Under the pieces are notes generated by a model. That model saw nothing but the letters and a program-made list of their open reading frames with translations. It had not been told where the DNA came from and did not search any database. Shown here in pieces: positions 43,123 to 51,613 of a DNA stretch of 64,000 nucleotides; position 1 is the first letter of the stretch, and every line of letters starts with the position of its first letter. This stretch comes from JANJTY01 sp038257155. GTDB lineage: Bacteria; Pseudomonadota; Gammaproteobacteria; Xanthomonadales; Xanthomonadaceae. The DNA lies in the NCBI GenBank assembly GCA_038257155.1, contig JBBSJP010000021.1, positions 6,021 to 70,020 on the forward strand. The letters run 5' to 3'. Both the position numbers and the translations under genes were made by a program.

Positions 43123-43875
43123 TCAGGCTGCCTCGACGGGCAGGGTCATGCCGCGCCACGCGGCGCCCGCTGCAGACAGCAGGAACACGCAGGCTGAGGC
43201 GTAGGCGACAGGCGGTGTGACCGAGGCGGGGTCTTCGCCAAACCAGGCACGCGCGCGCAGCGGCGTACGCATCGGCCCTGGGCGCAACGCGGAAACTCGC
43301 ACCGACGAATTGGAGGTCTCATCGGCCAGCACGGCCAACGCGCCTTCGAGGCCTGCCTTGGCGATCGCATAGCCTCCCCAGTAGGCGCGCCGCACGCGTG
43401 CCGGATCATCCTGCACGAAGACCACGGAGGAATCCTCCGATTGTCGCAGCAGCGGCAGGCAGGCCTGGGTAAGCAAGAGCGGTGCAGTCAAGTTGACGTG
43501 GATAGCGCGCAGCCAGTCTTCCGGCGCCGTGCTCTCGACTGAGGTCAAACCAGCAAAATGCGCGGCGCAGTGAAGGATTCCATCCAGGCGTCCGAGCTCG
43601 CCACCGAGGCGCTCGGCCAATTCGGCGTAGTCATTGGGCGTCGCGCCTTCCAGATCGAGCGGATAAATTGCCGGCTGCGGCGCACCGGACTGTTCGATGG
43701 CGTCGTAAAGCCGGTTGAGTTTGGGCACTCTGCGACCCAGCAACACTACGGTGGCACCGGCACGAGCAATGGCCATGGCGGCAGCCTGACCGAGCCCGCC
43801 GTTGGCACCCGCAACGAGAATCGCGCGACCGGCCAGCGCCTCTCCGTCCGGCGAGAAATCACTCGCCAGCGGCAT
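43123..43875 (-). CDS. Short-chain dehydrogenase/reductase family protein (YciK-like)
   Basis: SDR-fold protein of 250 residues from ATG 43875, most like YciK. The cofactor loop is VAGANGGLGQAAA and the catalytic pair appears as YAIAK. Where relatives have the active-site Ser (TSSSVG in YciK) this one has VFVQDDPARV, so the catalytic Ser is missing. It may have lost oxidoreductase activity or use another residue. Its start overlaps the grxD stop (TGATG), indicating co-translation, and it converges with yggS. The substrate is unknown. Confidence 0.85.
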   Translation of the reverse strand: MPLASDFSPDGEALAGRAILVAGANGGLGQAAAMAIARAGATVVLLGRRVPKLNRLYDAIEQSGAPQPAIYPLDLEGATPNDYAELAERLGGELGRLDGILHCAAHFAGLTSVESTAPEDWLRAIHVNLTAPLLLTQACLPLLRQSEDSSVVFVQDDPARVRRAYWGGYAIAKAGLEGALAVLADETSNSSVRVSALRPGPMRTPLRARAWFGEDPASVTPPVAYASACVFLLSAAGAAWRGMTLPVEAA

Positions 43876-44195
43876 CAGGCTGCCTTTTGCGCGTCGGCCA
43901 GCATGCGCTCCAGTTCGCCCCGCTCGTGCAGCTCCATCGCGATGTCGCAACCACCAATCAGTTCGCCGTTGATATACAACTGGGGAAACGTCGGCCAATT
44001 GGAGTAGCGCGGCAAATTGGCGCGGATCTCGGGCTCCTCCAGCACATTGATACTGTGGAAAGCAGCTCCGCTTCCCTTCAAGACCTGCGCGACCCGGCTG
44101 GAGAACCCGCACATCGGGAACTGCGGGGTGCCTTTCATGAAGAGCACCACCGGGTGAGCCTCGACTTCGCTCCTGATCCTGTCCATCACGCTCAT
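43875..44195 (-). CDS. grxD: Monothiol glutaredoxin (Grx4 type)
   Basis: CGFS-type monothiol glutaredoxin of 106 residues that binds and delivers 2Fe-2S clusters with glutathione. Starts at ATG 44195 (MSVMDRIRSEVEAHPVVLFM). K21 and the active-site motif MCGFS with C29 are present, as are WPTFPQLYINGELIGGCDI. The frame extends to 44276 but the family start fits 44195. Divergent from sodB, a pairing that makes sense for iron and oxidative-stress defence. Confidence 0.95.
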   Translation of the reverse strand: MSVMDRIRSEVEAHPVVLFMKGTPQFPMCGFSSRVAQVLKGSGAAFHSINVLEEPEIRANLPRYSNWPTFPQLYINGELIGGCDIAMELHERGELERMLADAQKAA

Positions 44196-44300
44196 AAGCT
44201 GCAACTCCGCAATACGGTTCTTGGGAAAGTGACGGACTGCGGGCCCGCGCGGCAGGCACGGCGAAGTCGAGGTCACGACACGGCATCAACGCCGGGAGGG

Positions 44301-44306
44301 TAGAAT
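44301..44306 (+). promoter_or_regulatory. Possible -10 box of sodB
   Basis: TAGAAT at 44301-44306, about 65 bases before the sodB ATG; no good -35 is seen. CTCAAGGAG before the start codon is the likely ribosome-binding site. Confidence 0.3.
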
Positions 44307-44370
44307 TGTACGTCAGCACGGTCAGTCAACCCTGACCCACCCCTTCAGCACCCTCAAGGAGCCCGCACCC

Positions 44371-44949
44371 ATGGCCATCGAACTGCCCGCCCTGCCCTAC
44401 GCCAAGGACGCCCTGCAGCCGCACATCTCGGCAGAAACCATCGAGTTTCATTACGGCAAGCATCACCAGGCTTACGTGACCAACCTGAACAACCTGATCA
44501 AGGGCACCGAGTTCGAGGATGCCGAACTTGAGACCATCGTGAAGAAATCTGCTGGCGGCATGTTCAACAATGCCGCGCAGGTCTGGAATCACACGTTCTA
44601 CTGGAACTGCCTGTCACCGAACGGCGGCGGCGAGCCCGGCGGCAAGCTGCTCGAAGCCATCAACGCCGCATTCGGTTCGTTTGCGGCATTCAAGGAACAG
44701 TTCAGCCAGACCGCCATTACCACCTTCGGTTCGGGCTGGGCCTGGCTGGTGCAGCGTCCGGACGGATCCCTCGGCCTGGTCAGCACGCCCAATGCGGCCA
44801 CCCCGCTGACCGGCAGCGACACGCCCCTGCTGACCTGCGACGTGTGGGAACACGCCTACTACGTCGATTATCGCAATGCGCGCCCGAAGTACGTGGAAGC
44901 GTTCTGGAACCTGGTGAACTGGGACTTTGTCGCCAGCCGCATGGCGTGA
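44371..44949 (+). CDS. sodB: Superoxide dismutase [Fe]
   Basis: Cytoplasmic iron superoxide dismutase of 192 residues. Metal ligands sit at the canonical positions H27 (FHYGKHHQAYV), H74 (VWNHTFYW), D157 and H161 (CDVWEHAYYVDY). Q70 in NNAAQVWNHT is the outer-sphere Gln typical of the Fe rather than the Mn enzyme. A good ribosome-binding site precedes ATG 44371. Confidence 0.97.
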   Translation: MAIELPALPYAKDALQPHISAETIEFHYGKHHQAYVTNLNNLIKGTEFEDAELETIVKKSAGGMFNNAAQVWNHTFYWNCLSPNGGGEPGGKLLEAINAAFGSFAAFKEQFSQTAITTFGSGWAWLVQRPDGSLGLVSTPNAATPLTGSDTPLLTCDVWEHAYYVDYRNARPKYVEAFWNLVNWDFVASRMA

Positions 44950-44963
44950 TTCCGCACCCCACG

Positions 44964-46040
44964 ATGAATACGGCAGGGCCGCCCGCAACAGCGGCCCTGT
45001 TGTCGCTGGAGAATGTCCGCTGCAGCCTGGGCGGCGCTGTCGTGGTGCAGGGCGTCTCGTTTTCACTCGCCGCCGGGGATCTTGGTTGCCTGCTGGGCCC
45101 CAGCGGCTGCGGCAAGACCACCCTGCTACGCGCCATTGCGGGCTTTCAGAACCTCGACTCCGGCGAAATACGCCTGCGGGAACGCGTGGTGGCTCACGGT
45201 CAGCGCGGTACCGCTCCCGAGTCGCGTGGTGTGGGTCTGGTGTTTCAGGACCTGGCGCTGTTCCCGCATCTGGATGTCGCCGGCAATATCGGTTTCGGCC
45301 TGCACCGACTTGCCCGATCAGAGCGCGAGCCGCGCGTGCGCGAAGCCCTGGCACTGCTTGATCTGGCCGATTTCGCCGGGCGCTTTCCGCATGAACTCTC
45401 CGGTGGACAACAGCAACGTGCCGCGATCGCCCGCGCCATCGCGCCGCGTCCGGATCTGTTGCTGCTCGATGAACCCTTCTCCAGCCTGGATGCCGACCTG
45501 CGCCGGGCAATTCGCGATCAGATCCGCGCCCTGCTAAAGCGTCTCGGAATCACCGCACTGCTGGTCACCCACGATCAGGAGGAAGCCTTCGCATTCGCCG
45601 ACTGCATCGGTGTAATGCGTGCCGGTCACCTGCTGCAGTGGTCGAGCGCATTCGATGTCTATCATCGGCCAGCCAACGCTTTCGTGGCACGCTTTGTCGG
45701 TGAGGGACGCCTGATTCCAGGTCGCGTCACGGCCGACGGCCTCATTGCAACCGAGATTGGCCTGCTGCGCGGCAGATTACCCGCAGGCTCGCAGGAGAAT
45801 GCCGCGGTGGACGTGCTTCTGCGTCCAGATGACCTGCAACCCGACGGCAGCAATGGACTCTCAGCGGAGGTCCTGGGCAGCGCGTTTCGTGGTGCGGACA
45901 CGATCTACACCCTGCGCCTGCCGGGTGGCAGCGAAGTCAGCGCCCTGTTTCCGAGTCATCATCAACACGCCGTCGGCGAGCGCATCCAGCTGCAACTGGA
46001 CCTGGAACACGTCGTGGTGTTTCCAGCCGGATCCCGTTAA
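44964..46040 (+). CDS. FbpC-like ABC transporter ATP-binding protein (orphan)
   Basis: Import-type ABC ATPase of 358 residues from ATG 44964, 14 bp after sodB. Walker A GPSGCGKTTLL, signature LSGGQQQRAAIARAI, Walker B LLLLDEPFSSLDA, switch VTHDQEEAFAFAD, then a C-terminal TOBE-like regulatory domain (about 240-358). It resembles the Fe(III)-transport FbpC/AfuC group. No permease or binding protein lies next to it, so the partner genes must be elsewhere or are lost. Nearness to sodB fits an iron theme, but that is inference. The frame is open upstream into sodB (to 44844) without gene-like content. Confidence 0.87.
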   Translation: MNTAGPPATAALLSLENVRCSLGGAVVVQGVSFSLAAGDLGCLLGPSGCGKTTLLRAIAGFQNLDSGEIRLRERVVAHGQRGTAPESRGVGLVFQDLALFPHLDVAGNIGFGLHRLARSEREPRVREALALLDLADFAGRFPHELSGGQQQRAAIARAIAPRPDLLLLDEPFSSLDADLRRAIRDQIRALLKRLGITALLVTHDQEEAFAFADCIGVMRAGHLLQWSSAFDVYHRPANAFVARFVGEGRLIPGRVTADGLIATEIGLLRGRLPAGSQENAAVDVLLRPDDLQPDGSNGLSAEVLGSAFRGADTIYTLRLPGGSEVSALFPSHHQHAVGERIQLQLDLEHVVVFPAGSR

Positions 46041-46051
46041 GTCGGGTCTGA

Positions 46052-46192
46052 ACAAGTCCATCCTGGACTTGTCAGCCCACGTCGAGCCCGGCACATGCCC
46101 GGGCTCGACTTCGCGAAGCGAATCGCTTGCGCGATTGTCTCGCGGGCCGGCCATCCCTGGCCGGCGGAACCTCTGAGTTGATCAGAGGTTCC
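46052..46192. repeat. Array of five successive hairpins
   Basis: Five stem-loops in 141 bp: ACAAGTCCA/TGGACTTGT (46052-46072); GTCGAGCCCGG/CCGGGCTCGAC (46081-46109); TCGCGAAGCG/CGCTTGCGCGA with one bulge (46111-46134); GCCGGCCA/TGGCCGGC (46146-46165); GGAACCTCTGA/TCAGAGGTTCC (46166-46192). They fill the convergent gap between the FbpC-like gene and purK. None ends in a U-run on either strand. Confidence 0.85.
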
Positions 46193-46222
46193 CTGATCCG
46201 GGGACCTGGACGCACTGGTGCT

Positions 46223-47371
46223 TCAGCGCGCGTCGCGCAGCGCAGCAATCACCGGGCGAACCTGGTCATCCCGTTGCAGCGCCTGACCCACCCGCTCCAG
46301 TGCAGACGCCAGTTGCATCGAGGATGTCGCCACCAGGGTCGCATGCCCCACCTTGCGGCCAGACCGAGGCAGCTTGCCGTAGTCGTGCCAATAGCCTCGC
46401 GGCTCCTGCAGAACCGGCCCCGGAGACGGCAGCTCGCCGATCCAGTTGAGCATTGCCGCCACCCCCGTCGCGCGGGTGTCGCCAAGGGCCAGTCCGAGCA
46501 CGGCACGCAGATGGTTCTGGAACTGCGACGTGGCGGCGCCTTCGATGGTCCAATGCCCCGAGTTGTGCACCCGTGGGGCCATCTCGTTCGCCAGCAGCCT
46601 GCCATCGCGCAGAAAAAGCTCCAGCGCAAACACGCCGACATACTCGAGCGAATCGGCCAGCTTGCGGGCCATGCTCACCGCGGCAGCAGCGATGGATTCA
46701 GGCACCGACGCAGGCGCCAGGCTGGCTGCCAGCACGCCTTCGCTATGCCAGTTCTCGGTGATTGGCCAGGTGCGGAACTCGCCCTGACGGGAACGCACCG
46801 CAAGCACCGAAAGTTCGCGCTCGAATGGCACGAAAGCCTCAAGGATCAGACCAGTAACGGCGGCCTGAGCCCCCAGTGCTGACCATGCGGCCTCGGCGTC
46901 ATCCCGGCTGCGAAGGCGGAACTGACCTTTGCCGTCGTAGCCCAGACGTCGTGTCTTCAGGATGGCGGGAACACCAACACGATCCATGGCGGCGAGCAGA
47001 CCCGGCCAATCCTCGACTGCCGCAAACTCCGGTGTGGCGATTCCCAGCGTGTTGAACAAGGACTTCTCAGCCAGGCGATCCTGCGCAACAGCCAGGGCGC
47101 GCGGTGCGGGATGCACCGGAATGCGCTCGGCCAGCCACTGCGCACTGTCCGCCGGAACGTTCTCGAAATCGAACGTCGCCACCTGTACCCGGCTGGCGAA
47201 CTCGGCAAGAGCCGTTTCGTCGCGGTAGTCGGCAGTGAGCTGCGGCACGAACTGCGATGCGCACGCGTCCGATGCTGCGTCCATCACCAGAAAACGCAGC
47301 CCCAGAGGCGCCCCGGACAGGGCCAGCATTCTTGCCAGCTGCCCGCCACCGAGAATTCCCACCGTGGTCAC
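46223..47371 (-). CDS. purK: 5-(carboxyamino)imidazole ribonucleotide synthase
   Basis: ATP-grasp enzyme making N5-CAIR from AIR and bicarbonate in purine synthesis. The 382 residues begin with VGILGGGQLARMLALSGAPLG, a family hallmark, and include ILKTRRLGYDGKGQFRLRS near 153 and the active-site region NEMAPRVHNSGHWTIEGA near 263. It overlaps purE by 4 bp, the normal purE-purK operon order. Confidence 0.97.
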   Translation of the reverse strand: MTTVGILGGGQLARMLALSGAPLGLRFLVMDAASDACASQFVPQLTADYRDETALAEFASRVQVATFDFENVPADSAQWLAERIPVHPAPRALAVAQDRLAEKSLFNTLGIATPEFAAVEDWPGLLAAMDRVGVPAILKTRRLGYDGKGQFRLRSRDDAEAAWSALGAQAAVTGLILEAFVPFERELSVLAVRSRQGEFRTWPITENWHSEGVLAASLAPASVPESIAAAAVSMARKLADSLEYVGVFALELFLRDGRLLANEMAPRVHNSGHWTIEGAATSQFQNHLRAVLGLALGDTRATGVAAMLNWIGELPSPGPVLQEPRGYWHDYGKLPRSGRKVGHATLVATSSMQLASALERVGQALQRDDQVRPVIAALRDAR

Positions 47372-47874
47372 GCGCGCGGATCCGGTTTGGCGAGCACGGA
47401 TTCGGTCTGGCTGCGACGGAAGCCTTCAAGCGCCGCCGCGATGCCAGGGTGGTCCGGCGCGAGAATCGCCGCCGCGAACAGCGCAGCATTGCTTGCACCC
47501 GCCGTGCCGATGGCAAAGGTTGCTACCGGAATGCCTGCAGGCATCTGAACGATCGAAAGCAGCGAATCCATGCCATTCAACGCTTTCGACTGCACTGGTA
47601 CGCCCAACACCGGCAACAGGGTCTTGGCGGCGAGCATTCCAGGCAAGTGCGCCGCACCGCCGGCGCCAGCGATGATTGCCCGCAGACCGCGCGACTGCGC
47701 CGATTCCGCATAGGAAAACAGCAGGTCCGGAGTCCGGTGAGCCGAAACCACCCGAACTTCGTGGGCGACGCCGAGACGATCGAGCATCTCCGAGGCAGGC
47801 TGAAGGGTCTCCCAGTCGCTCCGCGAACCCATCACCAGGCCGATCAGCGGGGCAGCATTGGATTCGGTCATCAT
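47368..47874 (-). CDS. purE: N5-carboxyaminoimidazole ribonucleotide mutase
   Basis: Converts N5-CAIR to CAIR, the step after PurK. The 168 residues show the class I PurE motifs VMGSRSDWETLQPASEML, VVSAHRTPDLL and IIAGAGGAAHLPGM. ATG 47874 or 47871 may be the start; no strong ribosome-binding site. A TACAAT box about 30 bp upstream on the minus strand is a likely -10. Confidence 0.97.
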   Translation of the reverse strand: MMTESNAAPLIGLVMGSRSDWETLQPASEMLDRLGVAHEVRVVSAHRTPDLLFSYAESAQSRGLRAIIAGAGGAAHLPGMLAAKTLLPVLGVPVQSKALNGMDSLLSIVQMPAGIPVATFAIGTAGASNAALFAAAILAPDHPGIAAALEGFRRSQTESVLAKPDPRA

Positions 47875-48046
47875 GCGCTGAGGTCACCGCGGGCAAATCG
47901 GTATTGTAGGGGAAGGCGTATCGCAGGCGTCAGCGGCATACCCTTCGATCCCCGCGGCGCGGCACACCCGGATCGCACGTTGCGCACAAAGCGTGCTCGC
48001 GAACAATCCGGCATCGTCGCTTCGATGTACTATCGGAGACTGCAAC

Positions 48047-48070
48047 ATGATCGCTCGCCATGAATCTTGA
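48047..48070 (+). other. Possible 7-codon leader ORF overlapping the Trm112-like start
   Basis: ATG 48047 reads MIARHES then TGA at 48068-48070. GGAG (48035-48038) is spaced 8 bases from this ATG, whereas the Trm112-like ATG at 48060 is 21 bases away, in another frame. The short frame could couple translation; equally it may be chance. Confidence 0.25.
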
Positions 48071-48335
48071 CCGCCGCCTGATCGACATCCTTTGCTGCCC
48101 CGTCACGCGTCAACCGCTGGCACTGCTGAAGGCGCCGCAACTGAAGCGCTTGAACGCAGCCATCGCAGCCGGCCAGGTCCGCACCGCGGGCGGAGAATTG
48201 CTGTCCGGTGCGCTCGACGGCGCCCTTATCAGTGCCGACCAGAAGCGCATCTATCCTGTCCTTGACGGCATTCCCGCGCTGCTTTCCGATTCGGCCGTTG
48301 CTTGGGATGCTTCCCTCCAGGATGGGAAATCGTGA
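48060..48335 (+). CDS. Trm112-like (YcaR/UPF0434) family protein
   Basis: Small protein of 91 residues: MNLDRRLIDILCCPVTRQPL followed by RIYPVLDGIPALL. This is the Trm112p-like fold of the YcaR family, which in other organisms activates methyltransferases. One zinc-type Cys pair region (ILCCP) is present but the second pair is missing, so zinc binding is unlikely. The insert of about 20 residues in the middle is longer than in YcaR. Divergent from purE over 185 bp. Confidence 0.82.
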   Translation: MNLDRRLIDILCCPVTRQPLALLKAPQLKRLNAAIAAGQVRTAGGELLSGALDGALISADQKRIYPVLDGIPALLSDSAVAWDASLQDGKS

Positions 48336-48359
48336 AACTGAACAGCGAAGCAGAGGCAG

Positions 48360-48381
48360 AATCGTGTACCAGTGCACGATT
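48360..48381. promoter_or_regulatory. Imperfect 22-bp palindrome upstream of the DUF1631 gene
   Basis: Arms AATCGTG and CACGATT with 9 of 11 positions pairing across the centre. It lies 60 bp before the DUF1631 start and 24 bp after the Trm112-like stop; it may be an operator or an RNA hairpin. Confidence 0.35.
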
Positions 48382-48441
48382 TGCCCCGGGCCACTTCACT
48401 AACATGCAGTTCTGGGCGTGCTCGTCCTTCAGGGGGACGAA

Positions 48442-50691
48442 ATGAATTCAATGACTGGCGATACCGTGCTTTCTCCGCAGGCCCGATCACGGCTGGGAGA
48501 CGCCCTCAATGGTTTACTGGGCCGCCGGCTGACGCCGCTGATGCGCGCCCTGTTCGACAGCCTGGACGATAGTCTCTTCGAACTCGCCGAGCACGCGCGC
48601 GAGCCGGCACGGCAACGCGACTTCTTTGATGGCATGCGTGAATGCCGCCTGCGCCGGAGACATGTCGAAGACAGCGTCGTTGCCAGCGTGAAGCGCGGAC
48701 TTGACGCAGCATTTCGTGACGACCTTCGCTCGGTTGGCCTTGAAACGGGCTTGGAAGCACGCGGCGACGAAACCCTCGGGCTGGTCGGTGAAGAAGACCT
48801 GGAGGAAGATTTGGCCCTGCAGGCCATGGTAGCCAAGTGTGAGAGCCAACTGGCACAAGTACTGTATGCGCTCAATCAGCGCGTCGGCTGCGTGCTGGAG
48901 ATTCCCGCATTGCACGATTCTGACAATCCGCTGGGACCGGCGGCATTGACCGAGGCGTTTCGCTTTGCAGCGCGTCGCCTTGACATCCCGATGCATGTTC
49001 GGCTCGTGGTGTTCAAGCTGTTCGAGCGTCACGTGCTTGCCTCCCTTGGTCCGGTTTACAAGGATCTGGGCACGCTGCTGATCGAGGCCGGCATCCTGCC
49101 CACGCTCAAGCCGCGCCTGCGCGAGGTTCGCAGCTCCAGCAGTGCGCCTTCCGCGCCCAGGGAGTCCGGCGATCGGCATTCAGCCCTGCCTGGTCAAACC
49201 GGCGGCCGCCACACGGCAGCGGATGCGCAGCCAGACAACGAAGACTCCGCAGTACTCGCTCGGCTGATCGAGTCGATCGGCTCGCGTCGCGCAATGGCGG
49301 CTTTGCGCAGCTCATCGGCTGACCTTTCGGCGTCTGATGGCTCAACGCTGCAGGCAAGTGATGTTCTGGCTGCGATGGTCGAACGGATTCCCACGGCCAC
49401 TCTCCAGGAGGCACTGGAAGAGCTGCAGCATCGCTCGTCGCCATCGCCCAGCCCGGAGAAGCTCAAGCAGCACATCCTTGAGCAAAGCCACCGCATGGTC
49501 GGAGAAGAGACTGCGGCACTGCGCCCGGCGGACGAAAATGTCGTCGACCTGGTCGGCATGCTGTTCGAGCAGCTGCAGCACGATCGACGCCTTCCACCAA
49601 CCTTGCAAAAGCTTGTCACCCAGCTGCACGTTCCGGTACTGCGGGCGGCACTGCTCGACCAGAACATGCTGTCGAACAGCGAGCATCCCGCACGCCGCCT
49701 GATCGAGGAGATCGGCAGCGCCGTGGTGGGCTGGACCGCCGATGCCGATCCTGGGCAGCGCTTGCTCAATCGGGTCAAGGAAACCATCGACTGGCTGCGC
49801 CACAGTTTCGACAGCGACATCTGCGTTTTCGAACAGGCGCTGCGCGACTTCCGCACGTTCAATGAGGCCCAGCGACGCCGGGCCGAGTTGGCCGAACAGC
49901 GTGCTACCGAAGCCGCACTCGGCCGCGAGCGCCTGCTACTGGCGCGCCGCTCGGTTGCGGGCGCACTTGAGGACCGACTTGCCGGAAAGCCGGTTGCGCG
50001 CTGGCTCGGGCAGTTGCTGGCACGGCCGTGGGCGAACTATCTGGTACTGGCATGGCTGCGCCAGGGGCCGGAATCGACTACCTACAACGATGCCCTGCAA
50101 CTTGTCGACGACCTGGTGGCCGCAGATGGATCGCTGCGTGGCAGTCAGGTCAATCGCTTGCGCCAACGCATGCCCGAACTGGAGTCCTGCATGCGGCTAG
50201 GACTTGCCACGGTTGCGTTTCACGAGAGCGAAATCGAGTTCCTGGCGGCCCAGTTGCGAAGCTACGTGGCGTCGGCCATCGGTGAACCGGTCGAACTGGC
50301 GATCGATCAGGCACGCGAGCCCATCCCCGCCTTCTTCGATGTTCCGGTTGATGAACTGGAAGATCAGCCCGGCACCGACGAGGTAGCGGAAATCTCCCAG
50401 ACCGTTGCCTTGCTGCAAACCGAAGGCACCGGGCGCTGGTTCGAGATCAAACAGGAAGGTGGATCCAGTGAGCGCGCCAAGCTCGCCTGGATCAGCCCGA
50501 TGAGCACGCGATGCCTGCTGGTGAACCGGCAAGGCCTGAAGGTTTCCGAGCAGCGGCTGGAATCGCTCGCCGCCGATCTGGAACGCGGCGTGGCGCAAAT
50601 GCTGGAAGGCGGTCAACTGGTGCAGCGTGCGCTCGAGGGCATGCTTGAGGAACTGGTCGAGCAGTCCGCCGCGGATTTGCGTGCCGGCTGA
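48442..50691 (+). CDS. DUF1631 family protein
   Basis: Cytoplasmic, mostly helical protein of 749 residues from ATG 48442, chosen because AGGGGG lies 5 bases upstream (48418 is an in-frame alternative). Family features: the N-terminal LTPLMRALFDSLDDSLFELA, the middle QSHRMVGEETAALRPADENV-like block then VVDLVGMLFEQL, and the C-terminal module LQTEGTGRWFEIKQEGG followed by RAKLAWISPMSTRCLLVNRQ. The last module resembles the PilZ-like end of DUF1631 proteins, some of which are tied to cyclic-di-GMP signalling in pseudomonads; a biochemical function is not established. Stands alone between the Trm112-like gene and nadC. Confidence 0.88.
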   Translation: MNSMTGDTVLSPQARSRLGDALNGLLGRRLTPLMRALFDSLDDSLFELAEHAREPARQRDFFDGMRECRLRRRHVEDSVVASVKRGLDAAFRDDLRSVGLETGLEARGDETLGLVGEEDLEEDLALQAMVAKCESQLAQVLYALNQRVGCVLEIPALHDSDNPLGPAALTEAFRFAARRLDIPMHVRLVVFKLFERHVLASLGPVYKDLGTLLIEAGILPTLKPRLREVRSSSSAPSAPRESGDRHSALPGQTGGRHTAADAQPDNEDSAVLARLIESIGSRRAMAALRSSSADLSASDGSTLQASDVLAAMVERIPTATLQEALEELQHRSSPSPSPEKLKQHILEQSHRMVGEETAALRPADENVVDLVGMLFEQLQHDRRLPPTLQKLVTQLHVPVLRAALLDQNMLSNSEHPARRLIEEIGSAVVGWTADADPGQRLLNRVKETIDWLRHSFDSDICVFEQALRDFRTFNEAQRRRAELAEQRATEAALGRERLLLARRSVAGALEDRLAGKPVARWLGQLLARPWANYLVLAWLRQGPESTTYNDALQLVDDLVAADGSLRGSQVNRLRQRMPELESCMRLGLATVAFHESEIEFLAAQLRSYVASAIGEPVELAIDQAREPIPAFFDVPVDELEDQPGTDEVAEISQTVALLQTEGTGRWFEIKQEGGSSERAKLAWISPMSTRCLLVNRQGLKVSEQRLESLAADLERGVAQMLEGGQLVQRALEGMLEELVEQSAADLRAG

Positions 50692-50724
50692 GGAATGGTG
50701 CCGCCGCTTTGCTGAGCGCGGCGC

Positions 50725-50740
50725 TGGAGGTTAACCTCCA
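50725..50740. promoter_or_regulatory. Perfect 16-bp palindrome upstream of nadC
   Basis: TGGAGGTTAACCTCCA is a perfect inverted repeat, 24 bp before the nadC ATG. A dimeric repressor site is possible; no known NAD-regulator motif was recognised. Confidence 0.4.
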
Positions 50741-50764
50741 CCCTGATGATCCACAGGGTTACGC

Positions 50765-51613
50765 ATGATCCAGGTTTCCGTTGCTGCACCGACCGAAGTG
50801 GTGCTGGCCGATGTGCAGCGTGCTTTGCAGGAGGACATCGGTACCGGCGATGTGTCTGCCGCGCTCCTGCCGCAGACGCTTCGTCGCGCCCGCGTGGTGA
50901 CCCGCGAATCGGCGGTACTGGCCGGTAGCGCCTGGTTCGAAGCCTGTTTCCGCAGTCTGGATCCTGACGCGCGTTTTGAATGGTATGCATCCGACGGCGA
51001 ACTGCTTGATGCCGGCATGATCCTGTGCAAGGTCACTGCACATGGCGGCGCGCTGGTGACAGCTGAACGCAGTGCCCTGAATTTCCTTCAATTGCTGTCT
51101 GCGACCGCCACCCAGGCGCGCCAGTTCGTGGATGCAGTGGCGGGCACCTCGGCTACCATTCTCGACACCCGCAAGACGCTACCCGGCCTGCGTCTCGCGC
51201 AGAAGTACGCTGTGCGCTGCGGCGGGGCCAGAAACCATCGGATCGGACTGTTTGACGCAGTGATGATCAAGGAAAACCACATCCTGGCCTGCGGGTCCAT
51301 CGCCGCTGCAGTGGAGCGGGCCAGGTACCTCAGCCCGGGCGTGCCGGTGATCGTCGAGGTCGAGAACCTTGCGGAACTCGCCGAAGCACTCGACAGCAAG
51401 CCGGAGCGCATCCTGCTCGACGAGTTTGACCCGGCGAGCATGTGCGAGGCGGTCCGGATGGCGGCCGGACACTGTGATCTTGAGGCGTCCGGCGGCGTCG
51501 ACCTGAAGAGCATTCGCGCGATCGCCGAAACCGGGGTGCAGTTCATCTCGGTGGGATCGATCACCAAGAACGTGCGCGCGATTGATCTGTCCTTGCGCCT
51601 GCTTCCCGAATAA
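50765..51613 (+). CDS. nadC: Nicotinate-nucleotide pyrophosphorylase (quinolinate phosphoribosyltransferase)
   Basis: Converts quinolinate and PRPP to nicotinate mononucleotide in de novo NAD synthesis. The 282 residues include EDIGTGDVSAALLP near 25, DTRKTLPGLRLAQKYAVRCG near 138, HRIGLFDAVMIKENHI and the C-terminal LEASGGVDLKSIRAIAETGV. AGGG lies 6 bases before ATG 50765. No nadA or nadB is adjacent. Confidence 0.97.
   Translation: MIQVSVAAPTEVVLADVQRALQEDIGTGDVSAALLPQTLRRARVVTRESAVLAGSAWFEACFRSLDPDARFEWYASDGELLDAGMILCKVTAHGGALVTAERSALNFLQLLSATATQARQFVDAVAGTSATILDTRKTLPGLRLAQKYAVRCGGARNHRIGLFDAVMIKENHILACGSIAAAVERARYLSPGVPVIVEVENLAELAEALDSKPERILLDEFDPASMCEAVRMAAGHCDLEASGGVDLKSIRAIAETGVQFISVGSITKNVRAIDLSLRLLPE

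Noticed and set aside
47911..48030. A further copy of the array palindrome upstream of the Trm112-like gene (GATCGCACG then GCGCACAAAGCGTGCTCGC)
   Set aside because: Only a short right-arm-like piece is seen; similarity is too weak to call.
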